From: Paenibacillus mesophilus
GTDB taxonomy: Bacteria; Bacillota; Bacilli; Paenibacillales; NBRC-103111
Direction: 5' to 3'
Assembly: GCF_005938385.1 (NCBI RefSeq)
Contig: NZ_VCRA01000003.1
Coordinates: 434,001 to 498,000 of the forward strand
Length of the DNA stretch: 64,000 nt
Shown here: in pieces, positions 1-8,152 of the stretch
Layout: the number at the start of each line of letters is the position of its first letter
Numbering within the stretch: the first letter of the stretch is position 1
Program-made: the position numbers and the translations under genes
The notes under the pieces: generated by a model
The model's database searches: none
What the model was told of the DNA's origin: nothing
The model's input: only the letters and a program-made list of their open reading frames with translations

Positions 1-3000
1 TGCGGGAATCGGATTCATTCCCGGTATGTATACCGGATTGATTTGGCGCGACGCTTTAGACCGCTCAACGCCGTCATCCTGTCGTAAATGGCGGGAAGCA
101 CGCTTATGCAGCAAATCCGCCGTACTGAATTTGGACTTTATCCATCGGAATACGGAAGGAACATCCGCCGCTTCACCATTCTCCATTCGAACTCCGGTTG
201 CGATGACCTTCTGAATGGAGTGAAGGGCCAGCGTCCGCCCTTTGCCCGCCTGACTTCCCAGTGGAACCGATACGGATAACGGCCGATTGTCCGCGTGACT
301 GGTCAAATTTCGGGTGGCCAATTTGTCGGCCGCGTTTTCTCCCGGTTCAGGCAATGGTTCGTAGAGTCGGTCCGATCGCCTGCGATCGAATGGGAGCCAT
401 CGGACACGGGATTTGAACGAATCGCCGTTCTCCCTATCAGTTCCCCATTCGCCGATAAGCGGAAACATTCGCTTTGCGCCTCTATCCGCATTCACGGCCG
501 GATCGAGCAGCAGCCTCTGAATGCCTGACTCATGCCGAGCCAATATTTCCTTCAGCAGCACCGGTGTCTCGTTTGCGAGAGCAAACGCGATCGGATCGGC
601 CGCCTTCTTGATCGGCTCCGCAGCAATTGTCCGTTGAAGCGTAGCTATCGAACTGGACAACTGATCATCCTGTCGTACGGCCACCGGTCTTCCAGTTGAG
701 GAAGGCGCTATATAAGGATCCGCGATGGGCTTTAAATTGCTGTATGAGGAGTCCCGGATAGAGATTGTCGGAACTCTTTGTTCTCCGGTGTAAAGGGACC
801 GATGCACCGGTCTAAGAGGCTTGTTATATTCCTCCTTTACCGACTGTTGTTGGATTGGCGCTCCGATACCCGGTTCTAGGAGTCCGGATCTATTCGGAAT
901 CGTTCGATTGGCTCTCCGAATAACGGTACCGACACCGGGCTTCGTTGCCGCGTCCTCGATCCAACCGTCGACGGACGACGGATATATGGCCCGCTGCCCG
1001 GGCCGATCGGGGTACAAGGCGAAGAGCGGTGAACTTGACCGATACGCCGTATCGAATTGCTTACGCATGATGCGCAGTGCATCAGAAGCTCTTGCATTCA
1101 TGATCGCGCTTTTCGAAAAAGGTGATTGAGTCGGTAGCTCTCCATCGCTTCCGCGATGAATTTGAACCTGTCGCCGCATTACTATCCGGCTGACCGGATG
1201 GCTCCGCTGCGGGAATTCGAATGATTCCGGACGAGCCTCGGCTCCTCGACTTGCTCTTGGGGTTGCTTGCTTGCTGTCCGATGTCGGGACATTGCCGGCG
1301 CCCTGTACCTTTAGACCGCTAAAGCCGAGCGGCTGCAGCCGCCCGGTCAACTCCTCTACCTCGGTCAACCGATCGTTCCGTTTGGAGTAGGCTGGTCGAT
1401 TATCCGACGCACCCGCTCTGTTCAAGGAGAATTGGGGACGATGGATAGCGGATAATTGTGGCAGCGCAAACCGCATCGCGGTAGGCCGTTCGGCAAAATG
1501 GCCGGGTTGATCGGCTGCCCGTCTTCGTGGCACCATCGGCATCATCGCCGGCAATAGATTGCCGATGCTTGAATCGGACCCGAGCGGCGGCCATAAATAT
1601 GCATCGGCGGATCGGCGGATCAAAGGGTCAAACGGGCTCGACAGGCGACGCCGCACAACCAGGCTCTGATTTGGCCGGGAACTGTTATCGGTTATGGGCG
1701 TAGGCATGCCCGGAGCCGTAAATATGCTTGCGTCATTACGTGCCGGTTCTCCCGCCAACGAATCGGAAGATGCGGGAACCGGGTGCTTATATGATAGTCG
1801 GATCGAATCCGCGGTCCGGCCGGTCGGAGCTTTGCTCTCCTTCGCCGGATTCCCGATGATGCGGCCGGATGGCCGTATGATCTCGGCGGAATATCCTTCG
1901 TTATGTTCGATATTTACTCGCGCGGGTTGTTCGGCATACCGTTCGTGATGATTTGTTCTGTGAAGTCCGGACGGTTCATTCCGTGCGGTCGGATTCCGTT
2001 TTATCGGATTGAACGTTCTGACCTGTTTGTCTAGGATCGAATCTATGTACGTACGTTTGCGTGTAGAACGCAATATCATTTCGAATGGCTGCAGGAATAA
2101 ACTTCCGGGCAATCGATCGGCTTGGCGCCCGAATCGAGTCTGCTTCGGTTTAAATTCAATGCTTCCGTTAGCTGAGAAGCGGTCGGCAAGCGGCTTCATC
2201 GCCGGTTGCGTATGAAGCTCGGATAACAAATTACGGTTCCGTCGCGAACCGTCGCCTCCGTCTTTGAGCTGGACCCAATTGTTTGTGAACGGCTTCATCC
2301 GGAGGACGGCGACGGCTTTGCCCGCCGGTTTCACCTTGTCGGGAAGCGCCGTTTCTATCTCCGGTCGAGCTGCGGATGCATCGTTCGTTTTATGACGCTT
2401 CGAGCTGCGGCCGCGTTTGGGTTGATCCTGGACGTCCTCTTTATCCGTTTTCCCATCCTGCGCCGTATTGCGGGAATTCCGGTTCGATTCGTTTGACCCG
2501 GACGAGCTTTCCCCGCTTCGCGTGGTTTGCTCCGCTTTCTTTTTTCGCGATCTGCCGTTGCGTCCGGATTTGGATTCGTCGGGTCGCGCTTCGGAATTCC
2601 GATCGTCCGGCTTCCTATCAAGGGCGTGGTCCGACAGGTTAGGCAGTTGGTCTTTATTCGTCTGCGCAGCTTCCTGCACGACGGTAACCCGTTCCAACAA
2701 CCGGGTCGTTTCCTGGATGACCTTCTGCACTTGCGGCGTCGCCGGCATAGCCTCCTGCAGCTGCTGCAGGCGGATGAACCATTGATTCGTCATCACGTCC
2801 GAGCTCTTTGCGCCACGCATGACTTGTTGGACTAATTCTCGCTGCAGCTTGAAGACCAGCGACAACCGTCCCAAATAATTGCCGCGCGTGAACCCGTATT
2901 TGCCCATGATTCCGGAAGCGAACCGGTTCGGGTCCATTGACCCCGAACGTGTCGACATCCCTCGAACACCTGCGGGAACATCGGCTGTCCTCGCCTTGCC

Positions 3001-3039
3001 TTGGAGGATTCGGGACTTATACGGTTGTAAAGGTGCCAT
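1..3039 (-). CDS. Large unidentified eCIS-linked protein (partial, C-terminus outside window)
   Basis: An uninterrupted frame of 1013 codons runs from an ATG at 3039 off the left edge. I checked every codon and found no stop. An AGGAGGG ribosome site lies 8 bases before the ATG. The first ~100 residues (MAPLQPYKSRILQGKAR...) look helical, with a stretch resembling a coiled coil around residues 55-100. After that the protein is rich in Arg, Ser, Pro, Asn and Lys and looks largely disordered, with a basic segment near residues 150-215. It follows the second tube gene by 67 bases and is probably in the same operon. I recognise no family. Position suggests a baseplate, tape-measure or cargo-related component of the injection system; this is inference only. 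Confidence 0.8.
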   Translation of the reverse strand, partial: MAPLQPYKSRILQGKARTADVPAGVRGMSTRSGSMDPNRFASGIMGKYGFTRGNYLGRLSLVFKLQRELVQQVMRGAKSSDVMTNQWFIRLQQLQEAMPATPQVQKVIQETTRLLERVTVVQEAAQTNKDQLPNLSDHALDRKPDDRNSEARPDESKSGRNGRSRKKKAEQTTRSGESSSGSNESNRNSRNTAQDGKTDKEDVQDQPKRGRSSKRHKTNDASAARPEIETALPDKVKPAGKAVAVLRMKPFTNNWVQLKDGGDGSRRNRNLLSELHTQPAMKPLADRFSANGSIEFKPKQTRFGRQADRLPGSLFLQPFEMILRSTRKRTYIDSILDKQVRTFNPIKRNPTARNEPSGLHRTNHHERYAEQPARVNIEHNEGYSAEIIRPSGRIIGNPAKESKAPTGRTADSIRLSYKHPVPASSDSLAGEPARNDASIFTAPGMPTPITDNSSRPNQSLVVRRRLSSPFDPLIRRSADAYLWPPLGSDSSIGNLLPAMMPMVPRRRAADQPGHFAERPTAMRFALPQLSAIHRPQFSLNRAGASDNRPAYSKRNDRLTEVEELTGRLQPLGFSGLKVQGAGNVPTSDSKQATPRASRGAEARPESFEFPQRSHPVSRIVMRRQVQIHRGSDGELPTQSPFSKSAIMNARASDALRIMRKQFDTAYRSSSPLFALYPDRPGQRAIYPSSVDGWIEDAATKPGVGTVIRRANRTIPNRSGLLEPGIGAPIQQQSVKEEYNKPLRPVHRSLYTGEQRVPTISIRDSSYSNLKPIADPYIAPSSTGRPVAVRQDDQLSSSIATLQRTIAAEPIKKAADPIAFALANETPVLLKEILARHESGIQRLLLDPAVNADRGAKRMFPLIGEWGTDRENGDSFKSRVRWLPFDRRRSDRLYEPLPEPGENAADKLATRNLTSHADNRPLSVSVPLGSQAGKGRTLALHSIQKVIATGVRMENGEAADVPSVFRWIKSKFSTADLLHKRASRHLRQDDGVERSKASRQINPVYIPGMNPIPA

Positions 3040-3106
3040 ATGAAATCCCTCCTGGATAGGCGATGTCGGGGATATCCCGCTTCCTTCGCACAAGCTGCCG
3101 CGAATA

Positions 3107-3547
3107 CTATTTGCTGAAAATGGTCTTCAGTCCGTTATGGACAATTTCAATCGATTCAACGGCAACGTTGCCGCTTGTCGCATTCAGATCCGGACCGTGC
3201 CACTTCACCGGGTACGCTTCGAAGAAATTCCAACGGCATAATTCTTTCCCGCCATTGTTGTACAAAATAACAGACCCGTTTTTTCGTTTGACCGTACCGC
3301 CCGCCGCGCCGTCGTACCAATCCCACAGCTCGCTCGATTGGGTAATCCCTCTCTTCAGCACGATACGGGGGTATTTCGTCTGCTTCGGGAAATTGTGCAC
3401 GTAAGTGTTCAGTCCGCCCTCCGGGTATGACATAACCTCGATCTCGGACTGAATGCCGGACACTTCGGAAAACCCGCCGACCAGAAGTCCGTCGAGCTCC
3501 ACCTTGAAGCGGAAAGCTCCGATCGCGTCGTTCATTCGTTTGGCCAC
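3107..3547 (-). CDS. eCIS/phage tail tube protein (second, Afp5-like)
   Basis: This 146-residue protein has the hallmarks of the T4 gp19/Afp1-type tail tube family: an N-terminal strand reading FRFKVELDG, the GGFSEVSGIQSEIEV segment, and a C-terminal strand ending VESIEIVHNGL. It is paralogous to the tube protein at 4359-4793 but has different loops, as expected for an initiator or adaptor ring at the baseplate end. The start is GTG at 3547. Its ribosome site AGAGGTGA overlaps the stop of the preceding small frame, which indicates translational coupling. Role: forms hexameric rings of the inner tube near the baseplate. Confidence 0.88.
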   Translation of the reverse strand: MAKRMNDAIGAFRFKVELDGLLVGGFSEVSGIQSEIEVMSYPEGGLNTYVHNFPKQTKYPRIVLKRGITQSSELWDWYDGAAGGTVKRKNGSVILYNNGGKELCRWNFFEAYPVKWHGPDLNATSGNVAVESIEIVHNGLKTIFSK

Positions 3548-3554
3548 AGACTGT

Positions 3555-3776
3555 TCACCTCTTGTTAAACACGTCGAACGGATTGTTCGGCTTCTCCTGC
3601 CCGTCCTCGTTTAAATTGCGGTTGATCTTGGAAATCTCCTCGCACCAGCGTCGGCGTTCCCGGTGCTCCATCGACATGATCTGCTCGTGAGGCCAATGAA
3701 AATAGTAGGCGATGAAGCTGGCCTCTTCGTAAATCTTGTCAATGGGATACCCGGTTATGCCCCCGCCGTCTCGTCC
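3555..3776 (-). CDS. DUF6760-like small protein, probably expressed as -1 frameshift extension
   Basis: The frame encodes GYPIDKIYEEASFIAYYFHW followed by PHEQIMSMEHRERRRWCEEI and ends at 3555. Small proteins of this type (I believe DUF6760) accompany eCIS and tail loci. No ATG, GTG or TTG exists in this frame after the upstream in-frame TGA. The conserved part would begin at an ATA (3758-3756) that overlaps the TAA of the preceding gene. The frame is open through the slippery heptamer at 3782-3776, so a -1 slip would join it to residue 119 of the upstream protein and give a product of about 192 residues. Coordinates start at the first codon after the slip. The alternative is independent initiation at ATA. 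Confidence 0.72.
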   Translation of the reverse strand, partial: GRDGGGITGYPIDKIYEEASFIAYYFHWPHEQIMSMEHRERRRWCEEISKINRNLNEDGQEKPNNPFDVFNKR

Positions 3777-4132
3777 AAAAAAGACACGTCCACATCGAAT
3801 TCATGCTCACATTTCGGGCATATGCAATGTACTTTCGGCGCTTCAACCTCGTTGATCGTACGATACAGGTTTTGCAGGTAGGCGAGATCGGCCGTAAACA
3901 GACCCTCGATCGTACGTGTATCAATCGCTCGAAGATCGCCCAGCTTGATGACGACGCGGGCCAGCAGGATGATGCTCAAGTAACCCGGATTTGTCTGTAC
4001 GCGCTGGTCGCGCATCGGCAATATTTCGTCAGCCGCCGTCGCAAGCCTCATGACGCCGCGCTTGTGCAGCGTTCCGCTGTCGTCGACATACCCTCTTGGA
4101 AGCTCGAATTCGTATTCGGTTTGGAAAGCCAT
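3755..4132 (-). CDS. Tail assembly chaperone-like eCIS protein with Cys pair
   Basis: A 125-residue protein beginning MAFQTEYEFELPRGYVDDSG, with a clear AGGAGG site 8-9 bases before the ATG. The N-terminal part resembles tail assembly chaperone-like proteins (an acidic/aromatic strand, then a helical core around residues 55-95). Near the C-terminus is CICPKCEHEFDVDVSFL, a zinc-ribbon-like half site with a CPxC pair. It lies between the two tube genes, the usual place for G/GT chaperones relative to tube and tape-measure genes. Its last seven codons overlap the -1 frame of the next protein, and a slippery heptamer sits at codons 117-119. The chaperone assignment is inferred from size, position and the frameshift layout. 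Confidence 0.7.
   Translation of the reverse strand: MAFQTEYEFELPRGYVDDSGTLHKRGVMRLATAADEILPMRDQRVQTNPGYLSIILLARVVIKLGDLRAIDTRTIEGLFTADLAYLQNLYRTINEVEAPKVHCICPKCEHEFDVDVSFLDETAGA
3776..3782 (-). promoter_or_regulatory. Candidate -1 ribosomal frameshift site T TTT TTG
   Basis: On the minus strand the codons TCT TTT TTG of the upstream gene (residues Ser117-Phe118-Leu119) form the heptamer T TTT TTG in the X XXY YYZ register. A -1 slip moves the ribosome into exactly the frame of the downstream DUF6760-like protein, which stays open across the junction. The same T6G heptamer is, to my knowledge, used by phage P2 for the E/E' tail chaperone frameshift. I see no convincing strong downstream stem-loop. 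Confidence 0.65.
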
Positions 4133-4148
4133 GTTGTTGTCCTCCTAA

Positions 4149-4309
4149 AAGTTTTTGCGTATGCAAAAACTAGCATCGTAAGCATAAGCTATTAAGTTTT
4201 GCGTATGCAAAACTGGCATCGTAAGCATTAACTATTAAGTTTTTGCGTATGCAAAAACTAGCATCGTAAGCATTAGCTATTAAGTTTTGCGCGTATGAAA
4301 AACGGATGC
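4149..4309. repeat. 3.5 tandem copies of a 43-45 bp hairpin-forming repeat
   Basis: Copies lie at 4149-4193, 4194-4236, 4237-4281 and a decayed partial copy at 4282-4309. Each begins with the palindrome AGTTTTTGC-GTAT-GCAAAAACT, or a one-base-shorter version, followed by (T/G)GCATCGTAAGCAT. The copies are contiguous with no unique spacers. They fill the whole gap between the tube gene and the chaperone-like gene. In RNA each copy could fold into a stem-loop, so the block may protect or separate the abundant sheath/tube message from the downstream part. Confidence 0.9.
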
Positions 4310-4345
4310 GGGAAGAGCCGGGCGATGCCCGACACCTCTTCCCGC
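4308..4345 (-). terminator. Intra-operon hairpin / attenuator after the tube gene
   Basis: A perfect 10-bp stem GCGGGAAGAG / CTCTTCCCGC encloses an inner CCGGGC-GAT-GCCCG hairpin, starting 14 bases past the tube stop codon. A GTTTTT tract follows a few bases later on the minus strand. The placement suggests partial termination or 3'-end protection that makes sheath and tube more abundant than downstream products. Confidence 0.7.
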
Positions 4346-4358
4346 TAGTCCGCAGCCG

Positions 4359-4793
4359 TTACTTCGTGCGGGTCATTCCTTCATGAGCCAGCTCCAGGTT
4401 CTCGATCGCGACTTCGTTGCCCGATCCGTTGAAGCCTGGGGCCGAATATTTGGAAGGCCATGCTTCGATCACTTGCCAAGTCGCTACATCGGCGCCTTCT
4501 TCGTTGATGGCGATGATCGTAACCGTTTTGCGCGTAATTTTGCCTTGGATCGCTTCGGACATCCAGTTGTACATATCCATGGAGTCCGTAACGCCCCACT
4601 TGAGCGTGATGTTGCCGTATTTGGCCAGCCCGGGCAGCTTGCGAGGAGTAATGACCTGATTGCCCTCCCGGTATTCGATAACGGATAAGCTGGCGTCAAA
4701 ACCGGATACTTCGCTGAAACCGGCTTGCTGAATGCCGGCCACTTCAACACGGAATCTAAAATTGCGGTATGGATCTTTACGTTCGCCTGCCAT
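4359..4793 (-). CDS. eCIS/phage tail tube protein (major, Afp1-like)
   Basis: A 144-residue protein beginning MAGERKDPYRNFRFRVEVAG, with the family signature GFSEVSGFDASLSVIEYREG and a C-terminal strand IENLELAHEGM. This matches the conserved phage-tail-region protein family (T4 gp19-like) that polymerises into the inner tube. The length is typical. It follows the sheath gene by 21 bases, with a GGAAAGG ribosome site, and is followed by the hairpin and repeat block. This is most likely the major tube subunit because it directly follows the sheath gene. Confidence 0.93.
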   Translation of the reverse strand: MAGERKDPYRNFRFRVEVAGIQQAGFSEVSGFDASLSVIEYREGNQVITPRKLPGLAKYGNITLKWGVTDSMDMYNWMSEAIQGKITRKTVTIIAINEEGADVATWQVIEAWPSKYSAPGFNGSGNEVAIENLELAHEGMTRTK

Positions 4794-4814
4794 ACTTTAC
4801 CCCTTTCCTTTCCC

Positions 4815-6563
4815 TTATTCTTCTCTCGTTTTTTGCGTAATCCGGAAGATGACGAACTCCGCAGGCTTCACGGGAGCGACGCCGATCACGCAAATGAGGC
4901 GGCCGTTGTCGATATCGTCCTGCGTCATCGTGCTGCGTCCGATATTGATGTAGAACGCTTCGCCCGGGCTTGCACCCATGAGCGCTCCGTCTCTCCATAC
5001 GCGTGTCAGGAAAGCATCGATCGTACGTTGTACGCGGGCCCACAGCTGCTCGTCGTTCGGCTCGAAGACGACCCAGTTCGTTCCGTTGCGGATCGATTCT
5101 TCAAGGAATATGAACAGTCTTCTTACGTTGATGTATTTCCACAATCCGTTGGAGGAGCAAGTGCGTGCGCCCCATACGCGGATTCCTTGGCCGGCGAATT
5201 GGCGGATCAGGTTGACCCCTTGCGGATTTAAAATGTCCTGCTCGCCTTTGTTGTATTGGCAATCGAGGCCGACGACGCCGCGCACGACTTCGTTGGCGGG
5301 AGCTTTATGTACGCCGCGCGTATTGTCGGAACGGGCATAGATGCCGATCATCGATCCCGATGGCGGAATGTAAATGTTGCGCTTGTCAAGCGGGTCGAAC
5401 ACTTGCAGCCACGGATTGTACATCGCTGCATATTGGCTGTCGAAAATGTTGCGGTGCGTCATCACGTCCGCCACTTTCGTCTTGTCGCGCGGAATGTCGA
5501 GCACGGCGAAACGGCTGCCCAGGTTTTCGCAATGGGCGACGAGAGCGAGCTGCACGTTCGGATCGGTTACGCCCGGAACGGCCATAATGCTGACGAAATC
5601 GTTGTCGATAAACGCCTGAATGCCCGTCCGTTTACCCGGTCCGCGGTCTTGCCCCATAAAGTCGGATGCCGACAAGTTGGCTACGGAGCCGTCGCTGCCG
5701 CCGGCAAGCGCGATCTGGAATTTGCCTGCCGCTTCGCTCTGTCCGGAAATGACTTCGAAAGGAGCTACAGCGCCGCCGCTGCCGCCGGAGATGTCCTGCA
5801 CCTTGACGATATTGGAGCGTGCCATTACTTTCTCGATATGGTTCGCGGCAGATACGTTCAAGGACATTCTTTCGAACGTCTCCGCTTCGTCGCCGTAGAA
5901 GACGTGCATCGTAAACTCGCTGGTCGTCAGCACTTTGGCCGGCAGCAGGTTTTGATCGATAACGTCGGCTCCGCCTTCGAGCGCCGTCTCCAATTCGATA
6001 ATGTTGTCCTGGGAAGATACGATTTTGTTGTATTGCTTCGCGCCGTTTGCTTCGAAAGCGACTACGTCGCCTACGTTGAAGCCGGCGTTGTTTTTGACGC
6101 GGTATTGCTTGGATTCGTCGGTATCGCCTAAAATTTCGTAGATTTGGGTTTTTGCTTTGCTGGAAGGAACGACTGCGATGCGAATCTGATTACCCCAAGC
6201 CCCCGGATTTTTCGACTGGATGTTCAGAACGGAGGATTCTTTGTTCGTAGAGGACTGGTTGTGGGCGAGCTTGGCGTCCGAAGGCGCTACGCGCATTACG
6301 AATGCCCGCGCTCCTCCGTTCAAGAAGAAGTGCTCGACTGCGTAAGACAGAAAACGGTAATCACCGAACGCGTTCTCCGACAAATAGCTGCCGAAGATGC
6401 GATGAAAATCCGCGACACTAGTGACTAACTGAGGAAGCCCTTCGATTTCCCCCCGTTGCGCAAGGCCGATGAATCCGGCTGTACTTGTGCTTGCACCTTC
6501 CAACGGCGCCGCGCCACTGTCAAACTCTTCCACATACACGCCTGGAGATAAATATTCTGCCAT
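4815..6563 (-). CDS. Contractile tail sheath protein
   Basis: About 582 residues. The N-terminus MAEYLSPGVYVEEFDSG is the standard start of phage/eCIS sheath subunits, so I place the start at ATG 6563. An upstream in-frame TTG at 6596 is also open, but nothing conserved lies between them. The C-terminal domain shows the sheath signature (VGLDCQYNKGEQDILNPQGV, then WGARTCSSNGLWKYINVRR and INIGRSTMTQDDIDNGRLI). Subunits wrap the tube and contract to drive it out. The ribosome site before 6563 is weak, while a strong AAAGGAGAG lies about 75 bases upstream without a suitable start codon. The next gene is the tube. Confidence 0.95.
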   Translation of the reverse strand: MAEYLSPGVYVEEFDSGAAPLEGASTSTAGFIGLAQRGEIEGLPQLVTSVADFHRIFGSYLSENAFGDYRFLSYAVEHFFLNGGARAFVMRVAPSDAKLAHNQSSTNKESSVLNIQSKNPGAWGNQIRIAVVPSSKAKTQIYEILGDTDESKQYRVKNNAGFNVGDVVAFEANGAKQYNKIVSSQDNIIELETALEGGADVIDQNLLPAKVLTTSEFTMHVFYGDEAETFERMSLNVSAANHIEKVMARSNIVKVQDISGGSGGAVAPFEVISGQSEAAGKFQIALAGGSDGSVANLSASDFMGQDRGPGKRTGIQAFIDNDFVSIMAVPGVTDPNVQLALVAHCENLGSRFAVLDIPRDKTKVADVMTHRNIFDSQYAAMYNPWLQVFDPLDKRNIYIPPSGSMIGIYARSDNTRGVHKAPANEVVRGVVGLDCQYNKGEQDILNPQGVNLIRQFAGQGIRVWGARTCSSNGLWKYINVRRLFIFLEESIRNGTNWVVFEPNDEQLWARVQRTIDAFLTRVWRDGALMGASPGEAFYINIGRSTMTQDDIDNGRLICVIGVAPVKPAEFVIFRITQKTREE

Positions 6564-6685
6564 TGTTTCCCGGTCATGTTCGACGGTATGGAACAAAAAT
6601 TGTCCGCTAATACCGTAAACTCGGACCAGTTCTCTCCTTTCAGCTTCGGTTTTTTAGTATTCAAAATGGAAATGAATCTGGACTG

Positions 6686-7486
6686 CTAGACGATCCATGT
6701 TCCAAGATTGACCGTGCCGCCTTCTTCCACGGATATTTCCATAACCGCGGATTTGTTGTCCGACTCGCGTTCGATGCGAAGCTCCGCTTTGAACGTTTTT
6801 GCCTTTCCGCCGGGAAAGGCAACGGCCAGCTCGCCCCGCTCCGTCGTCCTGGTGACAAGCAACGGAAACAACAGCGATCCCCGCGAATAAGAGGACTTAA
6901 GCCCGCTCTCCAGCCGAAACCGTCGCTGAAACTCGATCACATCGCGAATAAGGATCATTTCCTTGCCTTCCTTAGAGCCTCGCCCGACCAGCAGGAAGCG
7001 GTCGCCGATCTCGATTTTCCCGGTAAGCGAAGCGACCGAAATTTCATCGCTTCCTTTCCCGGCTTTGTCTTCCGAGATGCGCCCTTTGACGCAATCCTCG
7101 GACAACATCGTAGCCGTCACGACGGCGTTGCCGATCGGAAGCCCCGATGCGTCCGCCACCATCGCGCGAACAAGCGTGTCGTTCGGCCTGTACGGATAGG
7201 ACGGAACCGGAATTAAAGGAATGTGAATGATTGCGCTCGAGGGACCGACCGAAATATCCCTCGTCTCGCGAAAGTAATAAGTAGAGCTGATTTCCAAACG
7301 ATATGTACCCGGTTCCAAGTCAACGAATATGTAAGTGCCGTCCGGTTTGCCGATCGGCTTTCTCGGGTAATTGACCAGTCGAACCTCCAAATTGCGGTCG
7401 GAGGGCGGTCCGGACACGCAGCCGTCTCGCAAGGCCACCACGAAGGAGACCCGCGTTTTCATGCGGACGACACGCAGCTGTTCCAT
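6686..7486 (-). CDS. eCIS-associated Ig/carboxypeptidase-regulatory-like protein
   Basis: A 266-residue protein. Residues ~15-75 look like a carboxypeptidase regulatory-like beta-sandwich (GTYIFVDLEPGTYRLEISS). A second unit, VRAMVADASGLPIGNAVVTA, starts near residue 105. The C-terminal third (RTTERGELAVAFPGG...VEEGGTVNLGTWIV) is again beta-rich. No signal peptide or membrane segment is visible. It lies between the DUF4255 and sheath genes, 16 bases after the former, with a GGGGGGAG ribosome site before the ATG. I infer a structural accessory of the injection particle, such as a cap or exterior decoration. The exact role is unknown. Confidence 0.6.
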   Translation of the reverse strand: MEQLRVVRMKTRVSFVVALRDGCVSGPPSDRNLEVRLVNYPRKPIGKPDGTYIFVDLEPGTYRLEISSTYYFRETRDISVGPSSAIIHIPLIPVPSYPYRPNDTLVRAMVADASGLPIGNAVVTATMLSEDCVKGRISEDKAGKGSDEISVASLTGKIEIGDRFLLVGRGSKEGKEMILIRDVIEFQRRFRLESGLKSSYSRGSLLFPLLVTRTTERGELAVAFPGGKAKTFKAELRIERESDNKSAVMEISVEEGGTVNLGTWIV

Positions 7487-7502
7487 GATTGCTCCCCCCA
7501 GA

Positions 7503-8072
7503 CTAGCCTTGAATCGAAACGTCGCGCTCCAGTACCCGCTTGGTCGATTTGATGCGGGTTGAATCGATCATGATCGGACCGACCATGTAGCTGACCGTAA
7601 GCCGATAGGGCGTGTCGGCGAAATTCCACATGTTCAGCATCCCTTCGCCGGATAAGCTGTCCATGACGACTCGCACCTCTTCCTCACGCTCGGCCAGCGT
7701 CCCGACTACCGACGAGCCCCGCAGGACGGAATTGTCGTAAAGCACCTGCATGGCGCGTCCCAAAATACGCTGCTCATCGAGCGCTCGGGACTGCAAATCT
7801 GCCGGAGACTGGACCGTCATCATGTAGTGCAGGTCGACCGCCATCGGCGGATACTGAATTTCGCCCGTTCCCCGCGAAATCATCTGGGTTTTGCGGTTGT
7901 CACCGCTTTCCTTTACGTTGTACAGAAACAACGACAAGTAAAAATCCCCTTTATCGACCGGCGAACCAAGGCCGATCAATTCAGGCTGCGGAATCGGATC
8001 GGGCGTCATCTGCTCCCTCAGCAGCTTGATCAGCGAAGCGCTGACATCCGCTATGACGGAATAGTCGCCAAT
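7503..8072 (-). CDS. DUF4255 family eCIS cap/terminator protein, ATT start
   Basis: The family N-terminus (DYSVIADVSASLIKLLREQ) lies upstream of the first ATG (8009) and is encoded without any ATG, GTG or TTG. A GGGAGTGA ribosome site about 7 bases before an ATT at 8072 suggests initiation at AUU, giving 189 residues. The core shows the DUF4255 pattern (GDFYLSLFLYNVKESGDNRK, then YPPMAVDLHYMMT and ILGRAMQVLYD). In Afp/PVC systems the DUF4255 member (Afp16) terminates the tail and sets length. The C-terminus (MVGPIMIDSTRIKSTKRVLE) is complete. Confidence 0.85.
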   Translation of the reverse strand: MGDYSVIADVSASLIKLLREQMTPDPIPQPELIGLGSPVDKGDFYLSLFLYNVKESGDNRKTQMISRGTGEIQYPPMAVDLHYMMTVQSPADLQSRALDEQRILGRAMQVLYDNSVLRGSSVVGTLAEREEEVRVVMDSLSGEGMLNMWNFADTPYRLTVSYMVGPIMIDSTRIKSTKRVLERDVSIQG

Positions 8073-8152
8073 AGGTAATCACTCCCAGAAAAGGTCTCGA
8101 TTGTAGAAAAATTCCAACCTAACGAGCACGGATGACATTTTCCGACTCCTAT

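Noticed and set aside
4149-4309. Possible CRISPR array
   Set aside because: The repeats are contiguous with no unique spacers and show unit-length variation; there are no cas genes.
6425-6664. Small minus-strand frame near the sheath start
   Set aside because: It overlaps the sheath N-terminus in another frame and shows no family features, although a good AAAGGAGAG lies inside it.
8009-8009. ATG 8009 as start of the DUF4255 gene
   Set aside because: It would remove the conserved DYSVIADVSASLIKLLREQ segment, and its nearest GAGGGAG is only 3 bases away.
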